The position numbers and the translations under genes are program-made. The notes below the pieces were generated by a model. That model was given only the letters and a program-made list of their open reading frames with translations, was not told where the DNA came from and made no database searches. Shown here in pieces: positions 1-8,819 of a stretch of DNA of 64,000 nucleotides (its first letter is position 1; the number at the start of each line of letters is the position of its first letter). The DNA comes from Cyanobacteria bacterium REEB459 (GTDB lineage: Bacteria; Cyanobacteriota; Cyanobacteriia; Phormidesmidales; Phormidesmidaceae), in the NCBI GenBank assembly GCA_018970085.1, contig JAGWXD010000013.1:1-64000 (forward strand), in the 5' to 3' direction.

Positions 1-128
1 AGTGTCTATAGTTTCACGGTAATTTGCCGCAATGCCTCTAAGCAATTGTACTCACCGCAAAAGTGGGATGCTCCCCATCGATTAGCTCAGGGCGGAAGGT
101 CATGGGTTATGCCTCAAGGAGTTAGTCA

Positions 129-287
129 TTAGATCTGATTTTGACCTCTGACACAAACTAATTTACAGTCCCCACCGGTTAGCGCCTGTACCACCTGTTC
201 AGCCTCAGGGTAATAGCGCTGCTGTATCTCCTCTTCATCATAGAAATCGGCAATGGCGCTGGGCTGTTGCACCAAAAGTGCAGCCAT
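129..287 (-). pseudogene. Fragment of a CmcJ/NvfI-family oxygenase
   Basis: A 52-codon reading frame starts at an ATG preceded by an AGGAG-type ribosome site. Its first 40 residues (around PSAIADFYDEEEI, then RYYPEAEQVVQALTG) resemble an internal part of the CmcJ/NvfI family of putative 2-oxoglutarate/Fe-type oxygenases. There they precede the catalytic core. After the TGG motif the similarity stops and the frame closes, so the whole catalytic region is missing, as is the usual N-terminal part. I read it as debris of a once longer gene. The family assignment rests on remembered motif similarity only. Confidence 0.4.
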
Positions 288-436
288 AACTCTCCTAATC
301 TTGACCAGAAGCTAGCCAGGCTAGTACTCGTCACGGCTGCATAGGAGGGGGTATCACCGGGGCAGAGGCCATACCAGTCGGGGGATGGCCCATCGATGTG
401 CTCAATCATTTCGCGCTCTAGCTGATCAAAGACCAT
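179..436 (-). CDS. Hypothetical small ORF, probably truncated
   Basis: An 85-codon frame opens with ATG behind a good GGAGAAG ribosome site. The first 30 residues (acidic, containing IEHIDGPSPDWYGL) look like plausible protein. The second half, from about residue 40, becomes Trp/Leu/Ser-rich and overlaps the oxygenase fragment in another frame, so it is probably not native. I do not recognise the family. It may be the surviving 5' end of a disrupted gene. Confidence 0.25.
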   Translation of the reverse strand: MVFDQLEREMIEHIDGPSPDWYGLCPGDTPSYAAVTSTSLASFWSRLGELWLHFWCNSPAPLPISMMKRRYSSAITLRLNRWYRR

Positions 437-806
437 AGTATTCTTCTCCAGAGTGGGATTGGGACAGGCATCTAAAGCGAGGGTCAGGGGTAGTGACTAA
501 GGTGGGTCAATGTTCTCACAGTGATTCCAGATATTCAGTAAATCGAATTACAACTGAAATCAAATTCAATCTCAGCTTATCCCGTGCTATTGATCCTGAA
601 GGTTAGCCTGTGGCCCTACTGCCAGAATTCTGGCCATCGCCCTGGAGATCAGAGCAGAGGACGGAGGTAGGGGATTTTAGCGGCTGCCCCCTAACCCTGG
701 GCATTAAAGTGCTAAAACAGCCCTAGCAACTCAGCCCTTAGGGCTATCGGAGGCGCTAGTTAATGACTGCAAGTCGCAGTTTTATTAAAGAAAAATTTTA
801 ATCGAC
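437..806. other. Intergenic region with small inverted repeats
   Basis: No gene is visible here. The stretch contains a perfect 14-bp palindrome (GCCAGAATTCTGGC, 621-634) and a short hairpin (AGCCC-TTA-GGGCT, 733-745). It ends in an AT-rich run leading into the promoter of the carbonic anhydrase gene. Confidence 0.5.
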
Positions 807-835
807 TTGAATATCATTTGTACTTCAGTTATGAT
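807..835 (+). promoter_or_regulatory. Sigma70-type promoter of the carbonic anhydrase gene
   Basis: TTGAAT (807-812) and TATGAT (830-835) are separated by exactly 17 bases and sit 31 bases before the ATG at 866. This position also argues against the upstream TTG at 818 as the start codon, because that would lie inside the promoter. Confidence 0.55.
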
Positions 836-865
836 ACTCGCCTGACTGACAACAAGGTTTTGCCT

Positions 866-1462
866 ATGGCCAGTGTTTCTCCGGTGCTTAGTGCTGTGCT
901 AGCAGATAACCAGACTTACGCCAGTGATTTCGGCGATAAGGGTAGTCTGCCCCTGCCCCCGGCGCGGCGCTTTGCGATTCTGACCTGTATGGATGCCCGC
1001 CTGGATCCGGCTAAGTTTGCTGGTCTTCGGGAGGGCGACGCCCATGTCATCCGTAATGCGGGGGGGCGGGCCAGCGATGACGCGATTCGCTCCCTGGTGA
1101 TTTCCTATAAATTACTCGGTACCCGTGAGTGGTTTGTTATCCACCACAGCGACTGCGGCATGGAAACCTTTACCGACGCCATCATGCGTGGGTTGCTAGC
1201 CCATAGCCTGGAGACCGCCCAAATTACCCCCGAGGGTTGGCAAGACCTGGGCCAGGGTCCAGGAGCCAGGGAAGGTGACTTTATTAGTTGGCTCACCATT
1301 TCCGATCTGGCCCAGAGTGTGGTTGAAGATGTGAATCGCATCCGTCACCATCCCCTGGTTCCCCCCTCTATTCCCATCTATGGGTACATCTACGATGTTA
1401 AGACCGGTCAGTTGGTGGAGGTTCCCGCCGCTACGGAGGCCGGTGTTGCCCCTGGGGGGTAA
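866..1462 (+). CDS. Beta-class carbonic anhydrase
   Basis: Predicted soluble zinc enzyme of about 198 residues that interconverts CO2 and bicarbonate. The beta-class zinc and active-site motifs are present: Cys41-x-Asp43-x-Arg45 in the CMDAR stretch and His94-x-x-Cys97 in HHSDCGM. The conserved RNAGGR segment lies between them. The size and motif spacing fit the small single-domain branch (Rv1284-like) rather than the long carboxysomal CcaA type. The start at 866 is preferred over the TTG at 818 because the promoter occupies 807-835. Its in vivo role, in inorganic carbon supply or pH balance, is inferred; no carboxysome or bicarbonate transport gene is adjacent. Confidence 0.85.
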   Translation: MASVSPVLSAVLADNQTYASDFGDKGSLPLPPARRFAILTCMDARLDPAKFAGLREGDAHVIRNAGGRASDDAIRSLVISYKLLGTREWFVIHHSDCGMETFTDAIMRGLLAHSLETAQITPEGWQDLGQGPGAREGDFISWLTISDLAQSVVEDVNRIRHHPLVPPSIPIYGYIYDVKTGQLVEVPAATEAGVAPGG

Positions 1463-1510
1463 TTGGCTAAATCTTACTTGTCTTGTCCCTTAATCTAAGA
1501 AGGAGCCCCC

Positions 1511-2455
1511 ATGCTGAAGTTACTAAAACGCTGGAAGATCCAGTTTCTATCCCTGCTGGCTATCGTAGTGGCCATCACCTTAAGCCCTGGTTTAGTTTCC
1601 TCGGCGGCCAGCGCTACTAAGATTGATTTTGTCACTCCCCAATGGCTGGCGGAGCACGCTCAGGATCCAAACCTGCGCATCCTGGATGTGCGGATCAATC
1701 CCCTGGATTATATTGGTGGCCACGTGCCTGGGGCCGTTAATATTGCAGACAATACCTTTCGGGGTCCAAATGGCCGTTTGCCAGTACAGTACTGGGAACA
1801 GCAGAAAATTGAGTCCCTATTTCGTGCCGCTGGCGTCAATAAGGACAGCCATGTGGTGATTTATTCTGATGGCAACAGTATCTTAGGGGCCAGCATGGTG
1901 GCCTATCTGCTGGAACGCAGTGGTAAAGAGGGCCAGGTCTCTATTTTGAATGGAGGCTATAAAGGCTATAAAGACGCTGGCCTGCCAGTGACCAAAGAAT
2001 TTCCCCAGTACAACAGTGGCAACTTTACCTTGAAGGATAATCCAATCATTCGGGTGGGGCTGAATCAGGTGCGGGGCTTTATTGGTAAACCCGGTGTCAC
2101 TTTGATTGACCCCCGCCCCCCAGCTCTGTTTGCCGGTGAAGAAAACCTTTTTATTCGCAATGGCCATATTCCTGGGGCCAATAACATTCCCTGGCCCACC
2201 TTTACCGCTGGAGAATCGAACTTTCATCAGTTGAAATCCCTCGATGACATTCGTTCCCTGCTGGCCCGGCGAGGGATCACTCCGCAAGACAACATTGTTG
2301 TTACCTGTAGCACGGGTCGGGAGGCGACATTGCAGTACGTGGTCCTAAAGCATGTATTGGGCTATCCCAAGGTCCGCATTTATGAGGGTTCCTGGACCGA
2401 GTACTCGGCCCAGCCTAACCTGCCGGTGGCAACGGGCCGTGATCCTAATGCCTAG
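1511..2455 (+). CDS. Exported rhodanese-type sulfurtransferase
   Basis: A 314-residue tandem-rhodanese protein, likely a thiosulfate or 3-mercaptopyruvate sulfurtransferase. Residues 1-35 form a signal peptide (basic start, hydrophobic core, ending near ASA), so the protein should act in the periplasm or thylakoid lumen. The N-terminal rhodanese domain (about 40-160) has Ser-Asp in place of the catalytic cysteine. The C-terminal domain (about 180-305) keeps Cys266 in the loop CSTGREAT. This inactive-plus-active layout is normal for the family. A strong ribosome site (AAGGAG) lies just upstream. Nearby sbpA suggests a sulfur-linked role, but the exact substrate cannot be read from sequence. 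Confidence 0.85.
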   Translation: MLKLLKRWKIQFLSLLAIVVAITLSPGLVSSAASATKIDFVTPQWLAEHAQDPNLRILDVRINPLDYIGGHVPGAVNIADNTFRGPNGRLPVQYWEQQKIESLFRAAGVNKDSHVVIYSDGNSILGASMVAYLLERSGKEGQVSILNGGYKGYKDAGLPVTKEFPQYNSGNFTLKDNPIIRVGLNQVRGFIGKPGVTLIDPRPPALFAGEENLFIRNGHIPGANNIPWPTFTAGESNFHQLKSLDDIRSLLARRGITPQDNIVVTCSTGREATLQYVVLKHVLGYPKVRIYEGSWTEYSAQPNLPVATGRDPNA

Positions 2456-2550
2456 CCATTAGATCCTTAACGGTAAACTAGGACGGGGTGACGGGTTAAA
2501 TATCCCTTTTGCCAGTCACCCCTACCCTATCGTCAAGCAGATTTTTCGCC

Positions 2551-2709
2551 ATGGGATACCGACAGCTTTGGTGGGCTAGCGCGATCGCCACCCTCCTCCT
2601 TTCCCTACTGCCCCAGGCCACCCTGATCAACAGTCGTCGCCTGGCCTGCGAACCGACTCCGCCGTCGCCCAGCCCTGGCCCGGTAAACCCCCAGACTCCA
2701 CCGGGTTAG
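2551..2709 (+). CDS. Small hypothetical protein with one membrane segment
   Basis: A 52-codon frame starting at ATG 2551 (an in-frame TTG lies at 2509). It encodes a hydrophobic N-terminal segment (about residues 6-24), then a Cys and a Pro/Ser-rich tail. It could be a small membrane or lipoprotein-like peptide lying just upstream of the hydroxylase gene. I do not recognise it, and it may not be a gene. Confidence 0.3.
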   Translation: MGYRQLWWASAIATLLLSLLPQATLINSRRLACEPTPPSPSPGPVNPQTPPG

Positions 2710-2745
2710 GTCAATCCTCAGACCTCCCCAACCCAGCCTTTAGTT

Positions 2746-3240
2746 ATGCGAGCTATTGTCATTGCCTTGCTTTTGCTTTTCCTGGGTGATTTTCTGTCGA
2801 CATTTATCTATCACGTTCCCCAGCATGTTTTCGGGCGTTTGCATCTCACTACCCACCATGCCGGGCACCAAGGTTTTAGTCATTACGCGGTGCTGAGGGT
2901 CAACTCAGCGGTCTTGTTGGATGGTTGTTTAGGCGCCCTACCCTACCTGTTGTTGGGGCTGATACTGGCCACTGTTTCCCCTTGGGGAGCCTGGATCGGT
3001 CTGATGATCGGGCAGCTACACGTCTGGTGGCGCCATACCACCGCCCTGGGTTGGCAAACCCCCCCGTCTCTGCAGTGGTTGTGCGATCGCCTGGGCATTG
3101 TTACCCCTGAACGCCACTGGCAACATCATCGCAAAGCCACCATCGGCTACGGCGATATTTTTATCTTTTTTGATCAGCCAGGGCAGCAATGGTTGCGCTG
3201 GCTACGCTGGCTCAGGCGAGCACATCGCGGTCTGCTGTAG
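2746..3240 (+). CDS. Fatty acid hydroxylase / sterol desaturase superfamily protein
   Basis: A 164-residue membrane protein with three histidine boxes typical of integral-membrane di-iron enzymes. These are HVPQH near residue 23, HLTTHHAGH near 33-41, and RHWQHH near residue 124. The segment YGDIFIFFDQP follows the last box, as in cyanobacterial members of this superfamily. Two to three hydrophobic segments lie between the boxes. It is much shorter than carotenoid hydroxylase CrtR. The substrate, a lipid or carotenoid, cannot be told from sequence. It stands alone, with sbpA some 280 bases downstream. Confidence 0.7.
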   Translation: MRAIVIALLLLFLGDFLSTFIYHVPQHVFGRLHLTTHHAGHQGFSHYAVLRVNSAVLLDGCLGALPYLLLGLILATVSPWGAWIGLMIGQLHVWWRHTTALGWQTPPSLQWLCDRLGIVTPERHWQHHRKATIGYGDIFIFFDQPGQQWLRWLRWLRRAHRGLL

Positions 3241-3321
3241 CGGCTACTCCGTCCCAGGAGCTGTGCCGAGACCCACCATTGATCGATTTGACCAGACCAT
3301 CAGGCCGGGGCCAGACCGGCT

Positions 3322-3361
3322 CCAGTCAAAATCCCCTATAACCAGTCAAAATCCCCTATAA
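3322..3361. repeat. Perfect 20-bp tandem duplication
   Basis: The unit CCAGTCAAAATCCCCTATAA occurs twice head to tail (3322-3341 and 3342-3361). The second copy runs into TATAAT at 3357-3362, so the duplication may have copied a -10-like element in the sbpA upstream region. Confidence 0.9.
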
Positions 3362-3388
3362 TCTGACTTAAATTTTCAATAGATTCAG

Positions 3389-3407
3389 ATTCAAATCTAA
3401 TTTGAAT
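3389..3407. promoter_or_regulatory. Inverted repeat upstream of sbpA, possible operator
   Basis: Perfect 8-bp arms (ATTCAAAT and ATTTGAAT) with a 3-base spacer in an AT-rich region 115 bases before sbpA. The spacing would suit a dimeric regulator. Which one is unknown; a sulfur-responsive regulator is only a guess from the target gene. Confidence 0.4.
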
Positions 3408-3521
3408 TTAAAAAGTACTTGATATTTTTCCGGTTGTATGGAACTCTTAGTTAATCCCTAATCAGCGGTAATCAAGTCGGAATGCCGTTGATTCTTTTGT
3501 CTATACGTTCTACCTGATTCC

Positions 3522-4673
3522 ATGAACCACCTATCTCTTCCTCCCCTTTCCCTCGGCCAAGTTGTGAGCGGTTACCTATCAAAGGTCCAGTCCACCATGG
3601 TCGATACCCTACCCCAGGCCTCTGCGGTACTTCTAGCGGCGGGTATTGGTTTGAGTACCCTACTTCCCGCCCCAGCGTTGGCTAAGACAACCCAGTCTGC
3701 CCCCCCCCGCCAGGATCAAGAACTGCTGAGCCAGAAGCCTGCCACCGTGGAGCTAACCCTGGTTTCCTATGCGGTGACCAAGGCGGCCTACGACAAAATC
3801 ATTCCCCTCTTTGTGGAGCAGTGGAAGCGGGAACACAATGGCCAGGAGGTGGTTATTAACGGCAGCTACGCTGGCTCTGGCACCCAAACCCGGGCTGTCA
3901 TTGACGGTCTGGAAGCCGATATTGTGGGGCTGGCCCTAAGTGGCGATGTGAACAAGATTCAAGAGGCGGGACTGATCGATCCGGGCTGGGAAAAGGAGTA
4001 TACCAACAACTCGATTATCACCAACTCGGTGGTGGCCTTTGTTACCCGGGAAGGCAACCCCAAGGGAATTCGCACCTGGAGTGACCTGACCAAGCCTGGG
4101 GTAGAGGTGATTACCGCCAACCCCAAAACCTCCGGGGGAGCCCGGTGGAATTTTCTCGGCCTCTGGGGTTCGGTCACCCGAACCGGTGGCACAGAGGATC
4201 AGGCCCGGACGCTGGTGCAGAAAGTCTATGGCAATACCCAGGTGTTACCCAAGGATGCCCGGGAATCCAGCGATGTTTTCTTTACCCGGGGTCAGGGAGA
4301 TGTGTTGCTGAACTACGAAAACGAAGTGATCCTGGCTGCCCAGCAAGGTCAGAAGGGCTTCTTCTCCATTATTCCTCCAGTGAATATTAAAATCGAAGGC
4401 CCGGTGGCGGTGGTGGATAAAAACGTTGATAAGCACAACACCCGGGCTGTGGCTGAGGCTTTTGTCAAGTTTCTGTTTACCCCCGCAGCCCAACGGGAGT
4501 TTGCCAAGGTAGGCTTTCGCCCGACTGACCCAAACGTGGCCAAGGAGTTTGCCAGTCAGTTTCCCCCGGTGAGCCAGCTCTATACCGTGGCCGAGTTCGG
4601 CGGATGGACTTCAGTTGGGTTGAAGTTCTTTTCCGATGGGGCTCTGTTTGATCAGATCTATAGCGGCAGATAG
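3522..4673 (+). CDS. sbpA: Sulfate-binding protein of an ABC importer
   Basis: A 383-residue periplasmic solute-binding protein for sulfate or thiosulfate uptake. A signal region ends near APALA (about residue 54), and the mature protein starts before the conserved VELTLVSYAVTKAAYDKI. Other family motifs are seen: NGSYAGSGTQTRAVIDG, TANPKTSGGARWNFLGLWG and DVLLNYENEV. An internal ATG at 3597 would give a more compact signal peptide, so the start is uncertain. The permease and ATPase genes (cysT, cysW, cysA) are not next to it; the gene is monocistronic here. An inverted repeat and a tandem duplication lie upstream. Confidence 0.9.
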   Translation: MNHLSLPPLSLGQVVSGYLSKVQSTMVDTLPQASAVLLAAGIGLSTLLPAPALAKTTQSAPPRQDQELLSQKPATVELTLVSYAVTKAAYDKIIPLFVEQWKREHNGQEVVINGSYAGSGTQTRAVIDGLEADIVGLALSGDVNKIQEAGLIDPGWEKEYTNNSIITNSVVAFVTREGNPKGIRTWSDLTKPGVEVITANPKTSGGARWNFLGLWGSVTRTGGTEDQARTLVQKVYGNTQVLPKDARESSDVFFTRGQGDVLLNYENEVILAAQQGQKGFFSIIPPVNIKIEGPVAVVDKNVDKHNTRAVAEAFVKFLFTPAAQREFAKVGFRPTDPNVAKEFASQFPPVSQLYTVAEFGGWTSVGLKFFSDGALFDQIYSGR

Positions 4674-4818
4674 AAGTATCGGGCTGAGCCATCGATGCCC
4701 ATGCTCTCAGTCCAGCCACCCAGGTCATCGGGACTTCTACCCTGGCCTGGGTTTAGCTATTTGTCAATGTCGGTCTCTTCTAGATTAACCTTTGCCCTTG
4801 TTCCTTCAGGCTACTGTG

Positions 4819-5922
4819 ATGCCATCCACTGTTGTGAGCGACCTTCTTCCGCCGGGGGATGCCCCGCCTCCTTCCTTGTCTGGCGATCGCCAGGAGACAG
4901 TCCTGGACCTACCAGAATCCACTCCCTGGTTCCATCGGAGCCCAGCCCCCAAAAACCTCCAGGCCCGCTCCCTGGGGCTGTTGTTCCTGGTTTCCCTGGG
5001 GCTCCATGGCCTACTACTGGTGTTTCCCCTGGCCGAGAAAAAAGCACCAGAAACCCCTCCTCCAGTGGAGAAGTCCACCCGCATTACCCAGCTCTCCGGG
5101 CCAGTACCCAAGGGAGCCAAGGTCACCAGCCAGGTGCAGCCCGTGGCCAAACCCGCTGCCCCCCGGGTGGTTAATCGGATTGCGGCGGTTCCCCCCCTGC
5201 GGTCTACCCAGCCACCGCCCCCCGCCGTTGCCCCAGGCCCAGCGACAGCAGCGGCAACCGCAGCCCCAGGGGCTATGGCGGGTAATCCCTGGGAAGACTT
5301 TCCCCAATATCCCCAGGCCCAACCCGGCTGCTACAACCTCTCCTCCTGCATGCAAACGGGTAAACCCCTGGCGGAGGTTGGGGCTTTCTTTAGCAACGCC
5401 TTACCGGCCAGAAAGTATGCCGCCAAGCTCGCCCTGGATGAGCCTAACCGCAAGGTTTACCAGGTTTCCAGGGATGGCCTTAGCCAGTTTCTCAGCCTCC
5501 TCTACGCCCCGGGTAAGGGGACGGTGTACGTAGTCTCCGACGCACCGCGATCGCTGGCGGACCTAGCCCAGGCGATCGAAGTGCCAGCGGCGGTGGCCAG
5601 TGTGTTATCTAACCTGGCGGGGCAGGAAGCTAGTCCCGCCCTGTTTGCCCAACCCCAGGCGTTCTTTAAAGGATCTGATCGCCGCCCCGAGGTAGGGGAC
5701 ATCCAACTGGTAACGGGGGAACAGGCCAATACCTTTTTTGACGTTTACTTCAGAAATAATCTAGTCAATAATGGATTCAAGTCTTCAGAAACGCCCCAGA
5801 GTTACGGTGGGGGGTTGGTATACAAGGTTACCAAAGACGATTTGACCCTCTATATTAACCTGGTGCCTACAGTGGATGGCACCGGCACCCTGGTGGTAGT
5901 TTTCAAGCAGTTGCCCAGATAA
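4819..5922 (+). CDS. TonB-like energy-transducing protein with an unusual C-terminus
   Basis: A 367-residue protein encoded directly before exbB and exbD. It has a cytoplasmic N-terminus of about 45 residues, one membrane segment (about 50-72), a Pro/Ala-rich spacer (about 75-155) and a periplasmic C-terminal region. This is the TonB layout. The C-terminus does not show the usual TonB domain. It appears to contain two related units (about 157-240 and 274-365). Each has an Asn/Phe-rich helix, a Gly-Tyr/Val-Tyr strand, then a hydrophobic leucine-rich strand and a GT-V-VVV/VVF ending. The ATG at 4819 is chosen over TTG 4792. The function is inferred from context and topology. Confidence 0.6.
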   Translation: MPSTVVSDLLPPGDAPPPSLSGDRQETVLDLPESTPWFHRSPAPKNLQARSLGLLFLVSLGLHGLLLVFPLAEKKAPETPPPVEKSTRITQLSGPVPKGAKVTSQVQPVAKPAAPRVVNRIAAVPPLRSTQPPPPAVAPGPATAAATAAPGAMAGNPWEDFPQYPQAQPGCYNLSSCMQTGKPLAEVGAFFSNALPARKYAAKLALDEPNRKVYQVSRDGLSQFLSLLYAPGKGTVYVVSDAPRSLADLAQAIEVPAAVASVLSNLAGQEASPALFAQPQAFFKGSDRRPEVGDIQLVTGEQANTFFDVYFRNNLVNNGFKSSETPQSYGGGLVYKVTKDDLTLYINLVPTVDGTGTLVVVFKQLPR

Positions 5923-5970
5923 TATCCAGATAACTTTAGCGAATTCAACTCATACAGTACGGTTATTCCC

Positions 5971-6672
5971 ATGAACACTGTCTACCATGAAGTCGCTAAG
6001 GGTGGTCCCCTGATGGTGCCCCTATTGGCCCTTTCGGTTTTTGTGCTAGCCTGCGCTATGGAAAGAGCCTGGTTTTGGTACCAGCTTTTAAGTCAAGAAA
6101 GTAGAATCGTCCATGATGTCCTAGAGGCCGCCCATTACGATTTAGCCCAGGCTCTGGAAATCGCCCAGCGGGCCGAAAATCTTCCCATTGGCCGCTTCCT
6201 GCTGGCCCCCCTGAAGCTGAAATCCCCCACCCCCGATTCCTTTCGCCTGGCCCTGGAAACCGCGGGAGACCGGGAGTTTATCGAAATGCGTCGGGGCGAC
6301 AAACTGTTTGAAAGTGCCATTGGCATTGCCCCCTTGCTAGGTTTGCTAGGCACAGTGACTGGGTTAATTGCCACCTTTAATAACCTCAATGTGGGGGGCG
6401 GTGGCAGCATGGAAGATACCACCAGAGCGGCGGCGGGGATTGGCGAGGCCCTCACCACTACGGCTGGTGGCATGGTGGTCGCTCTGATTGCCCTGAGTAT
6501 TTTTCGGGTACTGGTGAGTTTACAGGCAAAACAGTTTGAATATTTTTCCGTGGTGGGGGGCGAGTTGGAGTTAATCTACCGCCAGGTGTGGTACGAACCT
6601 AACCAAAACCTCTACCAGAGAAGTTTTCAGGCCGAAGGCGCCAATCCATTCACCCTGGTCAGCCCAGAGTAG
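5971..6672 (+). CDS. exbB: ExbB/TolQ/MotA-family proton channel subunit
   Basis: A 233-residue inner-membrane protein that pairs with ExbD to convert proton-motive force into movement of a TonB-like partner. It has an N-terminal membrane segment (about 12-32), a cytoplasmic loop, and the family signature in the last two membrane helices: ESAIGIAPLLGLLGTVTG and the later GIGEALTTTAGGMVVALIAL. It lies 48 bases after the TonB-like gene and 50 bases before exbD, consistent with one operon. Which outer-membrane receptors it energises is not shown in this window. Confidence 0.88.
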   Translation: MNTVYHEVAKGGPLMVPLLALSVFVLACAMERAWFWYQLLSQESRIVHDVLEAAHYDLAQALEIAQRAENLPIGRFLLAPLKLKSPTPDSFRLALETAGDREFIEMRRGDKLFESAIGIAPLLGLLGTVTGLIATFNNLNVGGGGSMEDTTRAAAGIGEALTTTAGGMVVALIALSIFRVLVSLQAKQFEYFSVVGGELELIYRQVWYEPNQNLYQRSFQAEGANPFTLVSPE

Positions 6673-6722
6673 GCCCTTACCCCTGAGTTTTGCCAAGTGA
6701 TGTGATGTTGTGATGGGCCGCC

Positions 6723-7142
6723 ATGAACTTTAAAACCTACCAGAATTCATCTACCCAGGTCTCTGAGATCAACCTGGTGCCGATGATGGATGTGTTAATG
6801 ACGATTTTGACCTTTTTCATCATTGTTTCTATGACCCTTTCCGGTCAGCAACGGTCCCTCAATATCACCCTCCCCAGTACCCAGGCACCAGGCACCCCCG
6901 TGGATGCCCCCGATCCCCTGGTGGTGGCCCTCAGTGTGACTGGGCAAATTGGGGTCAACAGCGACATCGTCAACGAGGCCCAACTGGCTAATGCCATCTC
7001 CAGCTATCTGGGTAAGAATCAGCAGGGAACGGTATTGCTCAAGGCTGACCGCCAGGTCTCCTACGAGCAATTAGCCCAGTTGTTGAGCAAAATGCAGGCG
7101 GTCGGGGGCGATCGCATCTCCCTGGCGATCACGCCTGAGTAG
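6723..7142 (+). CDS. exbD: ExbD/TolR-family biopolymer transport protein
   Basis: A 139-residue single-pass membrane protein. The N-terminus carries the typical EINLVPMMDVLMTILTFF motif, with the membrane-embedded proton-binding Asp at residue 23. A periplasmic domain follows, ending in the usual pattern of a KAD-R strand, a helix with AQLLSKMQ and a final AITPE. Length is normal for the family. It follows exbB closely and should form the ExbB-ExbD channel with it. Confidence 0.9.
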   Translation: MNFKTYQNSSTQVSEINLVPMMDVLMTILTFFIIVSMTLSGQQRSLNITLPSTQAPGTPVDAPDPLVVALSVTGQIGVNSDIVNEAQLANAISSYLGKNQQGTVLLKADRQVSYEQLAQLLSKMQAVGGDRISLAITPE

Positions 7143-7168
7143 CCTATCCCGATTTTCTTTCCCGATTC

Positions 7169-7600
7169 ATGGCCTCCCCGTCTACCCCTCCCATCGAGCC
7201 CAGCGCCGACCCGGCTCCCCCCGCCCAAGCCAAGCCGGTTTCCCGCACCCGAGACCACCTGGCCAATGAACGTACCTACCTGGCCTGGATGCGCACTGCG
7301 ATCGCCCTGCTTGGCTTTGGGGTGTTGATTGCCCGCCTACGCTACCTGGTTTCGCCCCAGGTGCCCGGCACGGGCCAGGGCTGGTTACTGGGGTTGGGGC
7401 TGGCCTGTATTGGCTTGATTACGGTGCTACTGTCTACCTGGCATTATTTTGCAGTGCTGGCGGCGATCGAAGCTAATAGCTACGAGCCCACTAGTCGCTG
7501 GGTGATTCTATTTAGCCTGGTGGTTACCCTGCTGGGGGCGGGGGTGCTCTACGTGCTCTTTTCAGCGCCAGCCACGGTCAAGGGCTGGGCGGTTTTGTAG
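7169..7600 (+). CDS. DUF202 (YidH-like) membrane protein
   Basis: A 143-residue protein with a Pro-rich cytoplasmic start, the DUF202 signature RDHLANERTYLAWMRTAIALLGFGVLIARLR (two parts around residues 29-60), and three membrane helices. It starts 26 bases after exbD and may be co-transcribed with it. The molecular role of this family is not well established. Confidence 0.8.
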   Translation: MASPSTPPIEPSADPAPPAQAKPVSRTRDHLANERTYLAWMRTAIALLGFGVLIARLRYLVSPQVPGTGQGWLLGLGLACIGLITVLLSTWHYFAVLAAIEANSYEPTSRWVILFSLVVTLLGAGVLYVLFSAPATVKGWAVL

Positions 7601-7867
7601 AGGCAAACTGGTTAACTAACCAAACCGGTTGGGTCATAGACTGGCAGCAGGCAAGCAACCAGGGGCAGGACCATTTTAAGCATGTAAATCACCCAGGGGA
7701 AGCCAATCCTATCAGCTATAATAGGCGGCAAAGTTCAGGGGTTGAGGCCCGATTCGCTGAGGCAGGTTGCCGTTTCTCCGCCCCTTAATTTCCGGTTGTG
7801 GCAGGAAACAGTCATAACCATGCTTGAGCCAGTCATATCAACAATAGAAATCGATGAGGCTTGACCT

Positions 7868-8815
7868 ATGGAGAGTTTAATCGGCTTTTTGGTGGTGGTA
7901 GTTTTGGGTGGATCGGTAGCCGCTAAATCCGTCAGAATCATTAATCAGAGCGATGAAGCTCTGGTAGAAACCCTGGGTAAGTACACCGGCAAAAAACTAA
8001 CTCCCGGCTTGAATTTCATTGTTCCTTTCCTCGACAATGTGGTTTTTAAGCAGACCATCCGGGAGCGCGTGTTAGATATTCCTCCCCAACAGTGTATTAC
8101 CCGCGACAATGTGTCGATCACCGTAGATGCGGTAGTGTACTGGCAGATTGTGGACTTAGAAAAGGCCTACTACAAAGTCGAAAATCTCCAGTCTGCCATG
8201 GTGAATCTGGTGTTGACCCAAATTCGAGCCGAGATGGGTAAGCTGGAGCTAGACGAAACCTTTACCGCCCGCTCTGAGATTAACGAAACCCTGCTGCGGG
8301 AACTGGATATTTCTACCGATCCCTGGGGGGTCAAGGTGACCCGGGTAGAATTGCGAGACATTGTTCCCTCCAAGGCGGTGCAGGAGTCAATGGAACTGCA
8401 AATGGCAGCGGAGCGCAAGAAGCGAGCGGCGGTGCTGACCTCAGAAGGAGAACGGGAAGCGGCGGTGAATTCGGCTCGAGGCCGGGCAGAATCGGCGGTG
8501 TTAGATGCGGAAGCCCACCAAAAAGCCGCCATTTTAGATGCAGAGGCGGCTCAGAAAACGATTCTCCTGAAGGCCGAAGCCTTCAGGCAAGAGCAGGTAT
8601 TGCGAGCCCAGGGAACCAGTGAATCCATGGCTATTATTGCCCAGAGTCTGGCAAGCAACCCAGACACTAGGGCAGCTCTGGAGTTCTTAATCGCTCAGCA
8701 TTATCTGGAAATGGGCTTGAAGATTGGCAGCAGTGAGAGTAGCAAGGTGATGTTTATGGACCCCCGCAGTATTCCTGCTACCTTGGAGGGGCTGCGGGCT
8801 ATTGTGGGGCAATAG
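7868..8815 (+). CDS. SPFH/band-7 (stomatin/prohibitin-like) membrane protein
   Basis: A 315-residue protein with one N-terminal membrane helix (about 4-22), a band-7 domain (about 24-190) and a long Ala/Glu/Arg-rich coiled coil (about 175-260). The stretch [11 protein letters not shown]-like start, the [21 protein letters not shown] core and the [20 protein letters not shown] linker match the stomatin/paraslipin branch. Such proteins form oligomeric rings in membrane microdomains and often modulate FtsH-type proteolysis. The upstream 266-base gap contains TATAAT at 7717-7722 without a clear -35 element, so a promoter there is only a candidate. Confidence 0.87.
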   Translation: MESLIGFLVVVVLGGSVAAKSVRIINQSDEALVETLGKYTGKKLTPGLNFIVPFLDNVVFKQTIRERVLDIPPQQCITRDNVSITVDAVVYWQIVDLEKAYYKVENLQSAMVNLVLTQIRAEMGKLELDETFTARSEINETLLRELDISTDPWGVKVTRVELRDIVPSKAVQESMELQMAAERKKRAAVLTSEGEREAAVNSARGRAESAVLDAEAHQKAAILDAEAAQKTILLKAEAFRQEQVLRAQGTSESMAIIAQSLASNPDTRAALEFLIAQHYLEMGLKIGSSESSKVMFMDPRSIPATLEGLRAIVGQ

Positions 8816-8819
8816 GTAC

